Shown here in pieces: positions 40,317 through 50,752 of a stretch of 64,000 nt of DNA. The DNA is from Tetrapisispora phaffii CBS 4417 (taxonomy: Eukaryota > Ascomycota > Saccharomycetes > Saccharomycetales > Saccharomycetaceae), in NCBI RefSeq assembly GCF_000236905.1, contig NC_016531.1, positions 62,001 to 126,000 of the forward strand, written 5' to 3'. Position 1 is the stretch's first letter. Every line of letters starts with the position of its first letter. Both the position numbers and the translations under genes were made by a program. Below the pieces are notes generated by a model. The model had not been told where the DNA came from. It ran no database searches and saw only the letters and a list, made by a program, of their open reading frames with translations.

Positions 40317-43300
40317 CTAGAAAGTGTACTTAGATGGGTTCCCCAAATGAAGAGCATGTGGATTTTTTAATGGATCAGGAATCCAAGGTCCTGCCATCAC
40401 ACAATGGACTCTCATCTTTTCATGATAAAATAGACCAGTTAATAGTTTTGGTGTGATTAAGAAGTATTGAGAGGTGTTATCTGCACATGCGTTTTCTACC
40501 ATCGATTGGTGCACTATCTTTTCATTCCTCGGATCCATACCTTGATTAATCTCGTCAACCACTCTAAAGGGAGCAATAGTGAATTCTTGTAATGCAATCA
40601 TATAAAATACGGTTGAGACTGCTTTCTCACCACCAGATTGTGTATGTGAGTCTAATGGTTTCAAATCAGCATTATCTCTAAACTTCACCAATATTTGTAT
40701 TTTCCAATCAGCATATAATATAGGCTTATCTAAAACAATTTGACTTGCACTTCCTGCATTGATGAACAGTTGAGAAAAACGATTCGAAATTTTATTAATA
40801 ATATCGTCTAATCTTGGTTCCAAAATTTCTCTATTGGTGGCCATAGTTTCTTTTATCTTATTCAATTTAATAACTTTTGCAGGCAAATTCTTTTCCAGTG
40901 ACTCTAGCTCCTGTTTAATTTGCGCCAAAATTTCAATGGAGGACCCATCGCTATTTAAAAGAGCAAGTTCTGATTCCAATTTGGAGATTTGATCGTTTAA
41001 GAATTGAACAGTAAATTGTTCCTTGCTATTGTACTCTTTAGCAAATTCATTTAATATGGCTTTCGTAGGTTCATCATAAGAGGCAATTTCCGAAGTCCAT
41101 GCTTTAAAATTCTCAGATGTTTTCATCTTTTCAAAGTTCTCTTTTTTTTCTAAATATTCATTATTAAATTCAATCTCACGATCATTTAACATTTTTATTA
41201 CTTCACCAATGGAATTAAATAAATTTAAGTATTCATAATGGGAAATTTCAGAAGTCATCAATTCTTCCTGATACTCGTTTATAGTTTCTGTTATTGTTAC
41301 ATATTTTGCTAAAGTCTTGGATTGTTTTTCAAATAAAGATATAATGGCATTCTCGTCATCTTTTATCTTATGCCTAGTATCTTTTTTCGATTCATGTTCT
41401 AGTTGTTTCCATTTCTGATTTAATGATTCAATGGTACTTTTTAGATATGAATGTTCTTTCTGGAGATTATTCAATTTCTTTAACTCCTTTGATATGCTTT
41501 CTCTTTGCTTCTCTAATTCATACTTTTCTTTTCTTTCTTCACGCTCCTCTTGAATTACTGTTTCTAAATGTTCTTTACCTTCTTTGATTCTTTGTTTTAT
41601 CTGTGAAATTTCTGAGTTTATTTTAGCAGCAAAATCACGAGCGATCACAGATTCTCTATAAAATTTAGTATCTCTAATGGTACCATCTCTAGTAAAAACT
41701 TGTTTGCTCCCATATGATGATTTATTTATATCCATTATTCTGTTACCATGTAGAATTCTTCTAAACAATAAATGACCATTTGCATCTGGAACTGTTAATT
41801 TCTTTAATTGTTGTGGAGTTAATGCTTTTTTAGAAACAGGGATCAGATGAATATTGCTAATTTGGCAAAGCATATGGATTACATTTTCATCTCCCCTTAC
41901 AAAATCTTTTAGGTAGCCATCAAATCCCAAAGATTGAATTTCAGCCCTAGATAGAGGTGGTTCGGATGTTATAGGTCTCATTTCTCTTAAATTGACTTTA
42001 AATTGTTTTAAAATTTGATCTGCGTATAAATTGTATGTTTCTGAGTCTATAATAGTGAAAGCTTTGCATGTATTATAATCAACACATTGAGCTAAAAACG
42101 ATGCATACGATGGATCTGAAACTGAAACTGTCATGATTGGAGGTTCTAAAATTTTACCTTTCATTTCTGGCTTTTGTCTCAAGTACAATACAGCTCTTTT
42201 CACTTCCTGAAGATCCCTAGCGCCTTGGTCTAAAATACCAATTCTGTCTTTACTTGTTAATAGTTTCGATTTATTGCTTTCTAATCTTGAAAGATTATTT
42301 ATCTCATGCTCGATGGATTTAGACTTTGATCTCAATGATCTAATATTAGCTTCAATATCACCTTCTTTTGTAATCAATTGTGAACTTTGAGAACGTAGAT
42401 CGTTGAAATGCACATCATCAAATGGTGGTAAGTTGCCAAGAATATCTTGTTTATTCTCAATTTCAACTTTACTCTCATTTATTTTTATCGATAATAGCTT
42501 TGTTCTATTCTTATAATATTCGATTTGTTTTTTCTTTGTATGTATTGACTCTTGAATGTCGTTAAGATCTTTGGTTGCTAGTTTAAGGTTATCTTTTGCT
42601 TTCTGAAATGATATTAATGTAGAAGAAGTTCTCCTTTCTGTGTCGATTAATTTTCTCTCTAGTATATCTTTTTCCCTATTAAATGGTTCTTTGTCCTGTT
42701 GTAAGGCCTTTAATTTTTTTTTGGCTGCTTTGTATTCTTCTTTCAATGATTTGAATTGATCTTTGTATTCGTTTACTTTAGCATAAGGTAATAATTTGGT
42801 GTTAACTTGAAGTGAATGTTTTGTTTTATTAAATACTTCATAGGAAGCGACTGATTTCTCATATTTTTCTCTTCTTTTCCTCAAACTTCCTAACTTATTG
42901 TTATCGTTGGTAACTTCTGTCTGAATATCAAGTTCAGTTGTTTGAAGTTCTTTTAAATTATTTAATATTGTTAATAAACTTGGGTCAATTGATCTTACCG
43001 TTTCTTCTAATAATCTTTCAGATTTCAAACGTGCAAACTCTTCTACACGTTCTTGTGATAAAAACTGGCATAAATTATCTAATTGAATATTCAATAGTGA
43101 TACTAGCTCCTTTACCGTAGCCTCCGTAACTAAACTATCGTTTATCTTATATTCTGATTTTTTTTTTGAACGTGTCAAAATTCTTGTTATAGTGATAGTA
43201 TCTGACCCTTCTAAAACGCCCTCCACATCATGAATTGCTTCTGAATTTTTTAAAGTAATTTCAATCTCACCATGCTCTTCATCATTCTTAATATAATCAT

Positions 43301-43670
43301 CAACATTACGACTTCTACCTATGTACTCAGGCTTACCTGCTAACCCTAGGCATACAGCACACACAAATGTTGATTTACCAGAACCATTAGGACCAATAAT
43401 CATATTCAGTGATGGGGAAAGATCAAATTCTGTGAATTCATAAGTCACAAAGTTATGCAGCTTTATTTTAATGATAGATCCTGGTTTAAAGTCGGCTAAA
43501 TTGTCTCTAATGAGCTTTTGTCTCTTATTCACAGCTCTAGTATGAACTGTATCAGTACTTTCCTCGTAGTCGTTATTATTGTTTTTTCTACCACGTTGCA
43601 ATTCAATATCTTGAAAAGTTTCATTTGAGCCATTGACATATTTGGCCATATCTATAACATTAGTAGTCAT
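40317..43670 (-). CDS. SMC5: Smc5, SMC5/6 complex ATPase
   Basis: A core ATPase of the Smc5-Smc6 complex, which acts in recombination repair, replication-fork stability and rDNA segregation with the Nse subunits, including the SUMO ligase Mms21. The protein is 1117 aa, about the length of S. cerevisiae Smc5 (1093). Walker A GPNGSGKST is at residues 93-101. Long coiled coils at about 200-450 and 690-960 are separated by a hinge at about 470-640. The ABC signature SGGEKAVSTVFYM and Walker B FRVVDEINQGMD lie near the C-terminus, which ends in the Smc5-type YFLITPKLLTGLFYHEKMRV. All ATPase motifs are intact. Corresponds to YOL034W. Confidence 0.97.
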   Translation of the reverse strand: MTTNVIDMAKYVNGSNETFQDIELQRGRKNNNNDYEESTDTVHTRAVNKRQKLIRDNLADFKPGSIIKIKLHNFVTYEFTEFDLSPSLNMIIGPNGSGKSTFVCAVCLGLAGKPEYIGRSRNVDDYIKNDEEHGEIEITLKNSEAIHDVEGVLEGSDTITITRILTRSKKKSEYKINDSLVTEATVKELVSLLNIQLDNLCQFLSQERVEEFARLKSERLLEETVRSIDPSLLTILNNLKELQTTELDIQTEVTNDNNKLGSLRKRREKYEKSVASYEVFNKTKHSLQVNTKLLPYAKVNEYKDQFKSLKEEYKAAKKKLKALQQDKEPFNREKDILERKLIDTERRTSSTLISFQKAKDNLKLATKDLNDIQESIHTKKKQIEYYKNRTKLLSIKINESKVEIENKQDILGNLPPFDDVHFNDLRSQSSQLITKEGDIEANIRSLRSKSKSIEHEINNLSRLESNKSKLLTSKDRIGILDQGARDLQEVKRAVLYLRQKPEMKGKILEPPIMTVSVSDPSYASFLAQCVDYNTCKAFTIIDSETYNLYADQILKQFKVNLREMRPITSEPPLSRAEIQSLGFDGYLKDFVRGDENVIHMLCQISNIHLIPVSKKALTPQQLKKLTVPDANGHLLFRRILHGNRIMDINKSSYGSKQVFTRDGTIRDTKFYRESVIARDFAAKINSEISQIKQRIKEGKEHLETVIQEEREERKEKYELEKQRESISKELKKLNNLQKEHSYLKSTIESLNQKWKQLEHESKKDTRHKIKDDENAIISLFEKQSKTLAKYVTITETINEYQEELMTSEISHYEYLNLFNSIGEVIKMLNDREIEFNNEYLEKKENFEKMKTSENFKAWTSEIASYDEPTKAILNEFAKEYNSKEQFTVQFLNDQISKLESELALLNSDGSSIEILAQIKQELESLEKNLPAKVIKLNKIKETMATNREILEPRLDDIINKISNRFSQLFINAGSASQIVLDKPILYADWKIQILVKFRDNADLKPLDSHTQSGGEKAVSTVFYMIALQEFTIAPFRVVDEINQGMDPRNEKIVHQSMVENACADNTSQYFLITPKLLTGLFYHEKMRVHCVMAGPWIPDPLKNPHALHLGNPSKYTF

Positions 43671-44261
43671 ATTGGTACTGGTTCATAGATCTTCTCCTTT
43701 AATTTGCACTTTATAACTGTATTATTATCCAAATAATTCACTATCCCAATGTACTATTTTAAAGTAGCAGGTCAGTGATCACTCTTAGAAGTTCTTTTAT
43801 TTTTGGTTACCAATAACCACTGAATCAGATTTTAGCAGAAAACTACTAATATATAGTACCAGGAAACAAGGGAGAGATTGGCTAACACCTCTAAAAAAAT
43901 CTACAGATCGTATAACTGTCTTAGAAATTCCAACTGTAGTTAAAGATACTTTAAACTCCTTAAATAATCATTAAACAATTATTAATCTTTTATATATTTA
44001 TTACATGTGAAATCGAAACTTTTCGTGTTGCGCAATTGATAGATATAAAAATCGATGCTTTATAAATAACAATTTATGCTTTTAAAGATTATTTGATGTA
44101 ATTGGAAGAGACATTATAAACAACTAACTATAGGTCGTTGCTATTATAAACACTGTGTTAAACTATTAGAAGATACTGTTTTCGATATTTTGAAGTGACG
44201 ATTTATTGCAAGTTCGATATTTTTAAGGCTGCGAGAGAATATACACATATCCACAATTCAT
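43671..44261. other. Divergent intergenic region SMC5/SWC3
   Basis: About 590 bases of AT-rich DNA carrying both promoters. Motif ATTTATA-type TATA-like sequences occur near 43,995-44,005. Nothing else was recognised. Confidence 0.5.
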
Positions 44262-46382
44262 ATGTCTGCTATTGTGAGGACCAGACGATCACAAAGGATC
44301 AGGGATATTACTAAGAATACACCTGCAGAAGATAATGACCTAAAGCAGACTAGTGTGGAGATACGGTCGAAGAAGAAACGTAAAGTTAAGGAAGATGATA
44401 GTGATACGGTAGAGAGTAACAGAAGGAACTCATTGACTGTCAAAGAAGAGATGGAATGCAGACCATTTGAGTTGATATCAGGATTACCTAGTACTCAAGA
44501 GATTCCTCAGTATAATTCAGCATTAGTGCACCCCTTATCGGTCGTAAATTCCGGTGTGTTATATAAATCAATTGTCAATTCCAGGAATACTTGGATTAAT
44601 GGTGAAATGTTTGATTTATATTATACTAAAAATTTAAAAAATGGGGATAATGAAGGTGTAGACGGTAGCAACATTTTGGTTAGAGAAAAAATGCAAAAAA
44701 TGTGTGATTGTACAATGATTGGAGGCCCTCATGTATTTCCAGTAAGGTTGTTTATATTTAAGAACGAGAGGATTGAAAAGAAATGGGAGGAAGAACAAGA
44801 ACTGGAGAAAAATAAAAGAGAAAAGTTAAAGAAAAGTTTCATGGAAGAGAAGAAGCATAGACTATTGGAAAAGAAACAGAAGCAACAGCAAAAGAAGGAA
44901 CAGAGAGAGAGAGAGCAACAAATGAAAAAAGAACAAAGAGAGAAGCATAAGCTGGAATTGCAAAAATTGAAAGCTGAGAAGAAGGAAGAACAGAAAAGGT
45001 TAAAAGAAGAACAAAGAAAGTTGAAAGAGGAGCAAAGAAAGGCTAAGGAAGAAGAATTAAAGAAATTAAAAGAAGAACAAAGAAAACTAAAGCAAGGACA
45101 GTTTCAATCAAGGCAAATCCCAAGCAAAAATAAGGTTGTTCAAGCTGATTCTAAAAAGAATGATGATGTATCCAACTCAAAAATGATTGCAAATTTAAAT
45201 ATTATGGCACAAAAAGATCCTAAAGTTAATAATCTTATGATGATTGTTTCAAAAGGAGAAGCTACAAAAGAACAAGTTGCAAAGTTTAAAAGATATATGG
45301 AAATAGCTAAAGCTATGCCTTCAGCATCGAACAACGCATTAAATTCTAGAAAGGAAGATGTAAAAGATGATCATAAACCTGACAATAGCACTCCGAAACA
45401 ATCCTCAACGACAATAAAAGATAGTTTCGTTGAGGTGTCAAAGGAACTTTCAGACAAAAGTACAAATGACCAAAATGAACTAACTGATAATCCAAATGCT
45501 GGCGCGGTACATATCGACAAGGAAACTGACTCCAATGAAGAGACAAAAAATGTTGAATCAAAAAACCAAAATGAAGAAGACACTACAAAAGCAGCACAAC
45601 CTATTCCAGCTGATAAAACAAAGGCTGCGGATGTTAAACTTGAAAATAATTTAGAAGATGCAGATTTAAAGAAGCATCATCTAACTGTTGATTCTAATAG
45701 CAGCTTTGTTGAAAATGTTGATGCATCAGTCCATAAATCAGATACTGATGATAACGTTAAATTAGAAGAATCGATGGTAATTCCAAAAAGAAGATATAGA
45801 AAGAACAGGGATCTCGTTAAAGAAGAGGAAGAAAAAGAAATGCAATTAACTGCTTTCCAGCAAAAATATGTCGATGAATCGGAGTTAGCAATTGAATTCC
45901 AGGAAAACGTGATATGTAGATATACTCTCTCAAGAAAAGCTATAATTGAATATTTAGAAGAGTCAAATGAATATATCTACTCTTGGATGTTGGTGCATAA
46001 TAGAAAGGAAATAATGCGATTCAAGAATAGAAGAATTAAAGAATTGACTAAAAATGTTAAAGATGAAGAGAAAAAAGATGAAATCATTTCACAATTTAAC
46101 GTTTATGAAGATATGAACTGCCCAACACCTCTGTATACACCAATGACTGTAACTTTTAAGGATATTCACAGAAAGTTCCATCAAATATTCATAAACTCTG
46201 TAGAGCCTTTGGCCAATGTACAAAAAATGATGGAAAGTGTAATAAATATAGGTACTAGATTATCAGGTTATAATTTATGGTACCAACTAGACGGGTATGA
46301 AGATAGAGATTTAGCTGAAAACATTAGATGTGAGTTAGTCGATTATGAAAACAGCTTAAAGGGAAGAAAATCTCGTAAATAA
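44262..46382 (+). CDS. SWC3: Swc3, SWR1 chromatin-remodelling complex subunit
   Basis: A subunit of the SWR1 complex, which exchanges H2A for H2A.Z. The protein is 706 aa against about 625 in S. cerevisiae; the difference lies in low-complexity regions. The conserved N-terminal domain is at about residues 65-190 (CRPFELISGLPSTQEIPQYN, VNSGVLYKSIVNSRNTWING, REKMQKMCDCTMIGGPHVFP). A long Lys/Glu/Arg/Gln coiled coil is at about 185-290. An acidic, serine-rich linker follows. The conserved C-terminal domain has MQLTAFQQKYVDESELAIEF, NCPTPLYTPMTVTF and IGTRLSGYNLWYQLDGYEDR. Corresponds to YAL011W, in S. cerevisiae order between CYS3 and MDM10; here the OPI10-MSE1-SMC5 block is inserted before it. 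Confidence 0.95.
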   Translation: MSAIVRTRRSQRIRDITKNTPAEDNDLKQTSVEIRSKKKRKVKEDDSDTVESNRRNSLTVKEEMECRPFELISGLPSTQEIPQYNSALVHPLSVVNSGVLYKSIVNSRNTWINGEMFDLYYTKNLKNGDNEGVDGSNILVREKMQKMCDCTMIGGPHVFPVRLFIFKNERIEKKWEEEQELEKNKREKLKKSFMEEKKHRLLEKKQKQQQKKEQREREQQMKKEQREKHKLELQKLKAEKKEEQKRLKEEQRKLKEEQRKAKEEELKKLKEEQRKLKQGQFQSRQIPSKNKVVQADSKKNDDVSNSKMIANLNIMAQKDPKVNNLMMIVSKGEATKEQVAKFKRYMEIAKAMPSASNNALNSRKEDVKDDHKPDNSTPKQSSTTIKDSFVEVSKELSDKSTNDQNELTDNPNAGAVHIDKETDSNEETKNVESKNQNEEDTTKAAQPIPADKTKAADVKLENNLEDADLKKHHLTVDSNSSFVENVDASVHKSDTDDNVKLEESMVIPKRRYRKNRDLVKEEEEKEMQLTAFQQKYVDESELAIEFQENVICRYTLSRKAIIEYLEESNEYIYSWMLVHNRKEIMRFKNRRIKELTKNVKDEEKKDEIISQFNVYEDMNCPTPLYTPMTVTFKDIHRKFHQIFINSVEPLANVQKMMESVINIGTRLSGYNLWYQLDGYEDRDLAENIRCELVDYENSLKGRKSRK

Positions 46383-46462
46383 TGCAATTTGTTTCTGATA
46401 TGTAAGATTATATATTTATAAATTAATGTTTGTTGGACTGGTGTGAAGAGATTAAATAGTAA

Positions 46463-47866
46463 TCAAGATGAATATTGGATTTGAAATCCTAATCTGGCTG
46501 TCACAAATTTGTATGGGAATCCATTTTTATTAAAATCAGAAGTCGTCTCATCTTTGTTTTCTTGTTGTAGGAGTTCAGTACCAGCTACTAATATAAAATC
46601 TTTGTATTTACCATTCCACAGTATTCGTAAATTCTTTTCACGTAATGAAGTGCTGAATTTCCAAACACTTGTAAAGTTCTTATCATACATATTATTTTGG
46701 AAATTTTCAATTAATGATCTTTCTTTGTCTATTTTTTGAAGGGATGATGTAAATGTAGCATTGAGATCGTTTAACACTTTCTTTTGTTTGTCATTCGAAA
46801 TGGAATGGTATTCTTCACTTATGGTAAATTTATCAGAGTTGGGTATTTTGTTAGAAATGTCGGATGTATTACGTTCAATGTGCGTATTTTGAACTTTGAT
46901 CTTATTGCTTGTAAATTCTGAATTATTTTTCCAAATTTCAGTGCCCAGAGATAAATTTGATTCCATTGAATATAAATTAAAATCATACTTAACGCAACAC
47001 GTTGAGTTGGATGTGGTTTTGGCAGAATATGTTGAAGATAAATGACCAAATATTGGATTCAATGAACATGTAAGCATCAATGGACGTCCTGTGCTAGCTG
47101 AATGAGTACAGTATCTTAAAGTTGAAGAGCATGTGGGACTTAAATTTGATACGCTTAACCAAGCTTCAGCGCCAACAGAAAGTTGTGAATTATTGTATAA
47201 AGAATTATTAAATTTAGATGGCGATTCAACAAAATGATGTAACAATTTGTAACCACATAGAAAATCATTAGAAGAAAGAACAAATTCCTGAAATGTTCTA
47301 TTGTTGCTTCTTTGTAAATAGCCGGTTACGATATTGCAATTATTTGAACTGCTGATCCATTTGACTATAACTTGTGTACTTGGATTAAATTTTTTGATAA
47401 CCATTGCCTCCAAGAATGAACTTGGATAATACATCCTACCATAATACAATGATTTTATTTTTCCTTGGTACTTTGAGGAGTATTTACCTCTTGTCTTTTT
47501 GTTATTTACTTGATATGTGTCGACAATATCAAGTAAATTCACATTACTTGTATTTTTAACTATATTATCAAGATTCTCTGCATTAGTATATATGTAAGCA
47601 AATGAACCGTTTATAGATTGTTTTGTTGTAATATCAATTGTGTTGAATGTAAACGGTGAAGACTTATTGGATAATTGAAACTTAAACACATTCGGTATAT
47701 AAAAATTAAGCAAATTATCTGAAGTTGCAGTCATATTATCTTCAAATTCAACTGAATTGTATCCACTTCCATTCATATGACTAAAAGCACCATTACGACT
47801 AGCAGTAGCCGGCCAATTAGTACTGATCTCGAACGCTTTTACAATATAGTCCATATATTCAAGCAT
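46463..47866 (-). CDS. MDM10: Mdm10, mitochondrial outer-membrane beta-barrel (ERMES, SAM)
   Basis: A porin-like beta-barrel of the mitochondrial outer membrane. It is part of the ERMES tether with Mmm1, Mdm12 and Mdm34, and also joins the SAM complex to help assemble Tom40. The protein is 467 aa, close to S. cerevisiae (about 493). It begins MLEYMDYIVKAFEISTNWP, with the family block VFKFQLSNKSSPFTFNTID. LLDIVDTYQVNN and YYGRMYYPSSFLEAMVIKKF follow. The very conserved STLRYCTHSASTGRPLMLTC and FGHLSSTYSAKTTSNSTCCV sit in the C-terminal strands, which end in an amphipathic strand. No signal sequence is present, as expected. Corresponds to YAL010C; tail-to-tail with SWC3 and divergent from SPO7, as in S. 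cerevisiae. Confidence 0.95.
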   Translation of the reverse strand: MLEYMDYIVKAFEISTNWPATASRNGAFSHMNGSGYNSVEFEDNMTATSDNLLNFYIPNVFKFQLSNKSSPFTFNTIDITTKQSINGSFAYIYTNAENLDNIVKNTSNVNLLDIVDTYQVNNKKTRGKYSSKYQGKIKSLYYGRMYYPSSFLEAMVIKKFNPSTQVIVKWISSSNNCNIVTGYLQRSNNRTFQEFVLSSNDFLCGYKLLHHFVESPSKFNNSLYNNSQLSVGAEAWLSVSNLSPTCSSTLRYCTHSASTGRPLMLTCSLNPIFGHLSSTYSAKTTSNSTCCVKYDFNLYSMESNLSLGTEIWKNNSEFTSNKIKVQNTHIERNTSDISNKIPNSDKFTISEEYHSISNDKQKKVLNDLNATFTSSLQKIDKERSLIENFQNNMYDKNFTSVWKFSTSLREKNLRILWNGKYKDFILVAGTELLQQENKDETTSDFNKNGFPYKFVTARLGFQIQYSS

Positions 47867-48361
47867 TGAGCACCCTTTTGAATAACCTAGATATCAAACT
47901 TTAGCCTCACCTTTCAAGTCGGTTCACTTTCAGTTTAAAATATATCGACCACTTAACCGTTCTAGTGATTAATTGACCTCCTTTGTAATCATTTATTTGT
48001 TTTATTCTTGTAAATGTTGTTACGTAATTAAAATATATAAGACCATTTTTGTTATTTAAGATCATCCCGAGGTTTCAGATATTTTAACTAATGGAACTAT
48101 AACAATCGATTTGACATGTCTTGAGAAGACAAGATAGTATTGTTTGGTTTCAGGTTCTATGGATACCTTACTATCTGCTCTTTTAATTATATACTGTTAT
48201 ATTGTTTGTTCTAATTGCACATAGTCTGAGGAGTGAAGAACAGTAACATCCTGGGCAACGTTGGTATATAATAATCCATCATAATTTTAATAAAGAGATA
48301 ATTTGAAAAAGGGAGACAGTTCCCAGATTACATATATTGGTTGCTTTCAGAGTATTTAAGC
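47867..48361. other. Divergent intergenic region MDM10/SPO7
   Basis: About 495 bases with both promoters. AT-rich. No motif that I can support, no ORF or RNA. Confidence 0.5.
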
Positions 48362-49375
48362 ATGGATAACACCGTACCGATAATAAATCTAAGTCCTCAA
48401 AGTAAGGAAGTTTTGGCTACTCAATTGGATGAGACTCCGAGTAAAGGCAAGCAAAAAGGAAACCTCATGACTCCATTGTCACTTACAGGTAACACCAATG
48501 GATATGTGTCCAATGAAAATCGCAGGAGAAGATCAAGTAGTCATGCCTCAAGTGGGAGAGGTGGAGGTACTGTGAAAAGTTCTAATGATATCTCACCGGC
48601 GTCAATGATATTTAGGAATCTGTTAATATTGGAGGATGATTTAAGAAGACAAGCATCGGAACAAAAATGGTTAAGGAGACAATTCACTTCATTTCTGACA
48701 GTATTATTTTGTATAGCTGCATTCTCCATATATGCACTATATTTCATGGACATTTACAATGCATCGGAGACCACTTCCAAACTGACGTCAGATATTAGTT
48801 CACAAGTACAGAAGGTTGCCTGTGAAACAATAACCTCTTACCAGACCACTAAGAAAACAGCAGAAGAACCCCTTTTGCATAGATCAGTGTTAAAGATTAC
48901 TATTATATTCATAACTGTCACTTTTGCATTGTTTCATATTAGTGGTGAATACAAGAGAACTATTGTTATTCCAAGAAAATTTTTTTCATTAACAAACAAA
49001 GGTTTACGACAATTCAATGTCAAATTAGTAAAGGTTGAGAATACTATGAATGAACGATTGACAGATCTGATAAGATTTATAACAAGAATCTCAGCAAAGG
49101 TTATAATATACGTTCTAACCAAGTTCATTTTTTTAAAACCCACTAATATAATCGTCACATTTTGGAACGGTGTAAAAGTACGATCCCAACCTCGAATTGG
49201 TGCTGTCGATGTTAAACTAGTGTTGAATCCAAGAGCATTCACCGCTGAGGTCAGAGAAGGTTGGGAAATATATAGAGATGAGTTCTGGGCCAGAGAAGGT
49301 ATGAGAAGGCGTCAACACAAGCATAATTTAAAAGACCATATTAGTCCAAAAAAAAGGATTAGTCTAATATTCTAA
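48362..49375 (+). CDS. SPO7: Spo7, regulatory subunit of the Nem1-Spo7 phosphatase
   Basis: A nuclear-envelope/ER membrane regulatory subunit that, with the catalytic Nem1, dephosphorylates the lipin Pah1 and so controls phospholipid against triacylglycerol synthesis and nuclear shape. The protein is 337 aa from the ATG at 48362, longer than S. cerevisiae (about 259) mainly at the N-terminus and in the loop between spans. The conserved ISPASMIFRNLLILEDDLRR precedes membrane span 1 (FLTVLFCIAAFSIYALYFM). Span 2 (ITIIFITVTFALFHISG) is followed by YKRTIVIPRKFFSLTNKGLR, QPRIGAVDVKLVLNPRAFTA and the terminal basic segment. Corresponds to YAL009W. Confidence 0.95.
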   Translation: MDNTVPIINLSPQSKEVLATQLDETPSKGKQKGNLMTPLSLTGNTNGYVSNENRRRRSSSHASSGRGGGTVKSSNDISPASMIFRNLLILEDDLRRQASEQKWLRRQFTSFLTVLFCIAAFSIYALYFMDIYNASETTSKLTSDISSQVQKVACETITSYQTTKKTAEEPLLHRSVLKITIIFITVTFALFHISGEYKRTIVIPRKFFSLTNKGLRQFNVKLVKVENTMNERLTDLIRFITRISAKVIIYVLTKFIFLKPTNIIVTFWNGVKVRSQPRIGAVDVKLVLNPRAFTAEVREGWEIYRDEFWAREGMRRRQHKHNLKDHISPKKRISLIF

Positions 49376-50114
49376 TATGCATGTATAGATATATAAAAGA
49401 TAAATAATTACTACAAAACTTTTAATCTAGTAGAATAGTATATTGTCAGTGTAGCGGTTCTGATAAACGGTATTACTTTTGTTTCAAACATTTAATTGTG
49501 TTCTGAACCATTCATATCATCATAAAATATACTAAACTACATGATTAAAAGTATCATTGAACTCACGAAGTGATCATACTACATAATCTGTCATACAAAT
49601 TATCAAGCAAAACAATCACTTCATGTCATTCCATCTGGAATGCAATTTTGAAATTATCGAACACTGTGGGACAAGCTCTTCCAACAATCTCCGGCTGTGA
49701 GAATCATACCAGTGTAATTCAGACTATAGATTCGCAAATCGACAACAATTGTGAAAGCAACGTTCCTTATAAACAAAATAATATAACCAGAATTGTGTAT
49801 TGTAATCTATATAATTGTGTTGTGATTGATGTTGACAATAAAATTTTAGGTTGAAACTTTTAGAAAGGCTTCGGGTAAACCAGATTGTAAGGTCATCGCT
49901 AAACAATTTATTTAATTTTAAGTGATTAGGGTTTTTGAACTGAATATAAAATGATTTATTTAGTGATTGGTATGAGTTAGAGTCACTTGCGAAGGCTAAA
50001 CAGCTAGTTATTGCTGTGTACATTCAATTATTTCCGTTGTTTTTAAGGTCTGAATATCTTACAAGGAGTGTCATAGAATTGAGAAGAAATTGAAGTTAGT
50101 TTGCTTGTTCAATT
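49376..50114. other. Intergenic region SPO7/FUN14
   Basis: About 740 bases, AT-rich. Open frames at 49,570-49,854 (plus, GTG-initiated) and 49,724-50,023 (minus) overlap and have no family resemblance. I see no RNA gene or repeat. Confidence 0.5.
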
Positions 50115-50576
50115 ATGTTTCGTTTTGGTGTTGGTCATTTGTTCTTTAAAAGAAACGCCCGCAAAATGGTCGGTGGTATGTTGACTGGTTCTGCTTTACT
50201 CATTGCACCTCCAGGTTTATTGTATAATGATTCCGCTGTTTCAAGAGAGTTGCATAATAATGTTTTCAAACGTTTACCAACAACTAAAAGGGAGGAAAGG
50301 AAGGCAATTTATCGAGACATGTGTTGGGGGTCGATAGTTGGGGTTGCTTCTGGGATTTTAATTGCCAAAGTGTCGTCAATATTAATTTATGTGGCTGTTT
50401 TTACAGGATTGGCCATTGAATGGATGAAGAATAAAGGATACGTTGATAAAGAATTCATAACCGGAAGCACGTCAACGATACTTCGACAAGTAGTTCATAA
50501 GAACTATAATTTAAATAGACCCCTTTTCAAAGTCTCATTTATGCTTTCGTTTATCATTGCAGCTTTTAATTTTTGA
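50115..50576 (+). CDS. FUN14: FUN14-family mitochondrial outer-membrane protein
   Basis: A small outer-membrane protein of mitochondria related to human FUNDC1. The S. cerevisiae protein has been linked to mitochondrial integrity. The protein is 153 aa, shorter than the approximately 198 aa of S. cerevisiae, mainly through a shorter N-terminus. The conserved core is a Gly-rich amphipathic pair of spans, MCWGSIVGVASGILIAKVSS followed by ILIYVAVFTGLAIEWMKNKG. A C-terminal hydrophobic segment is FKVSFMLSFIIAAFNF. The N-terminal MFRFGVGHLFFKRNARKM is basic and could help target mitochondria. Similarity is modest; position after SPO7 (YAL009W/YAL008W) and before a tRNA-Pro(UGG), as on S. cerevisiae chromosome I, strongly supports it. 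Confidence 0.88.
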   Translation: MFRFGVGHLFFKRNARKMVGGMLTGSALLIAPPGLLYNDSAVSRELHNNVFKRLPTTKREERKAIYRDMCWGSIVGVASGILIAKVSSILIYVAVFTGLAIEWMKNKGYVDKEFITGSTSTILRQVVHKNYNLNRPLFKVSFMLSFIIAAFNF

Positions 50577-50727
50577 AACAGTTTCAGTATGGGGACGGTA
50601 TCTATGTATCATAAATAACTGATCATTGTTAACACTAACTTGGTTTTCAAAGTTGACTGGATTATCATTACACTTAATGTGATACCTCTTTCGTAAAGTG
50701 ATTGCTAGCTTGTGCAATAAGTGAATC

Positions 50728-50752
50728 AAAAAAAAAAAAAAAAAAAAAAAAA
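50728..50752 (+). repeat. Poly-A homopolymer, 25 bases
   Basis: An uninterrupted run of 25 A on the plus strand, about 150 bp downstream of FUN14. Length may vary between reads and strains. Confidence 0.95.

Noticed and set aside
49570..50023. Overlapping plus and minus ORFs between SPO7 and FUN14
   Set aside because: GTG-type start on the plus strand, antisense overlap, no family resemblance.
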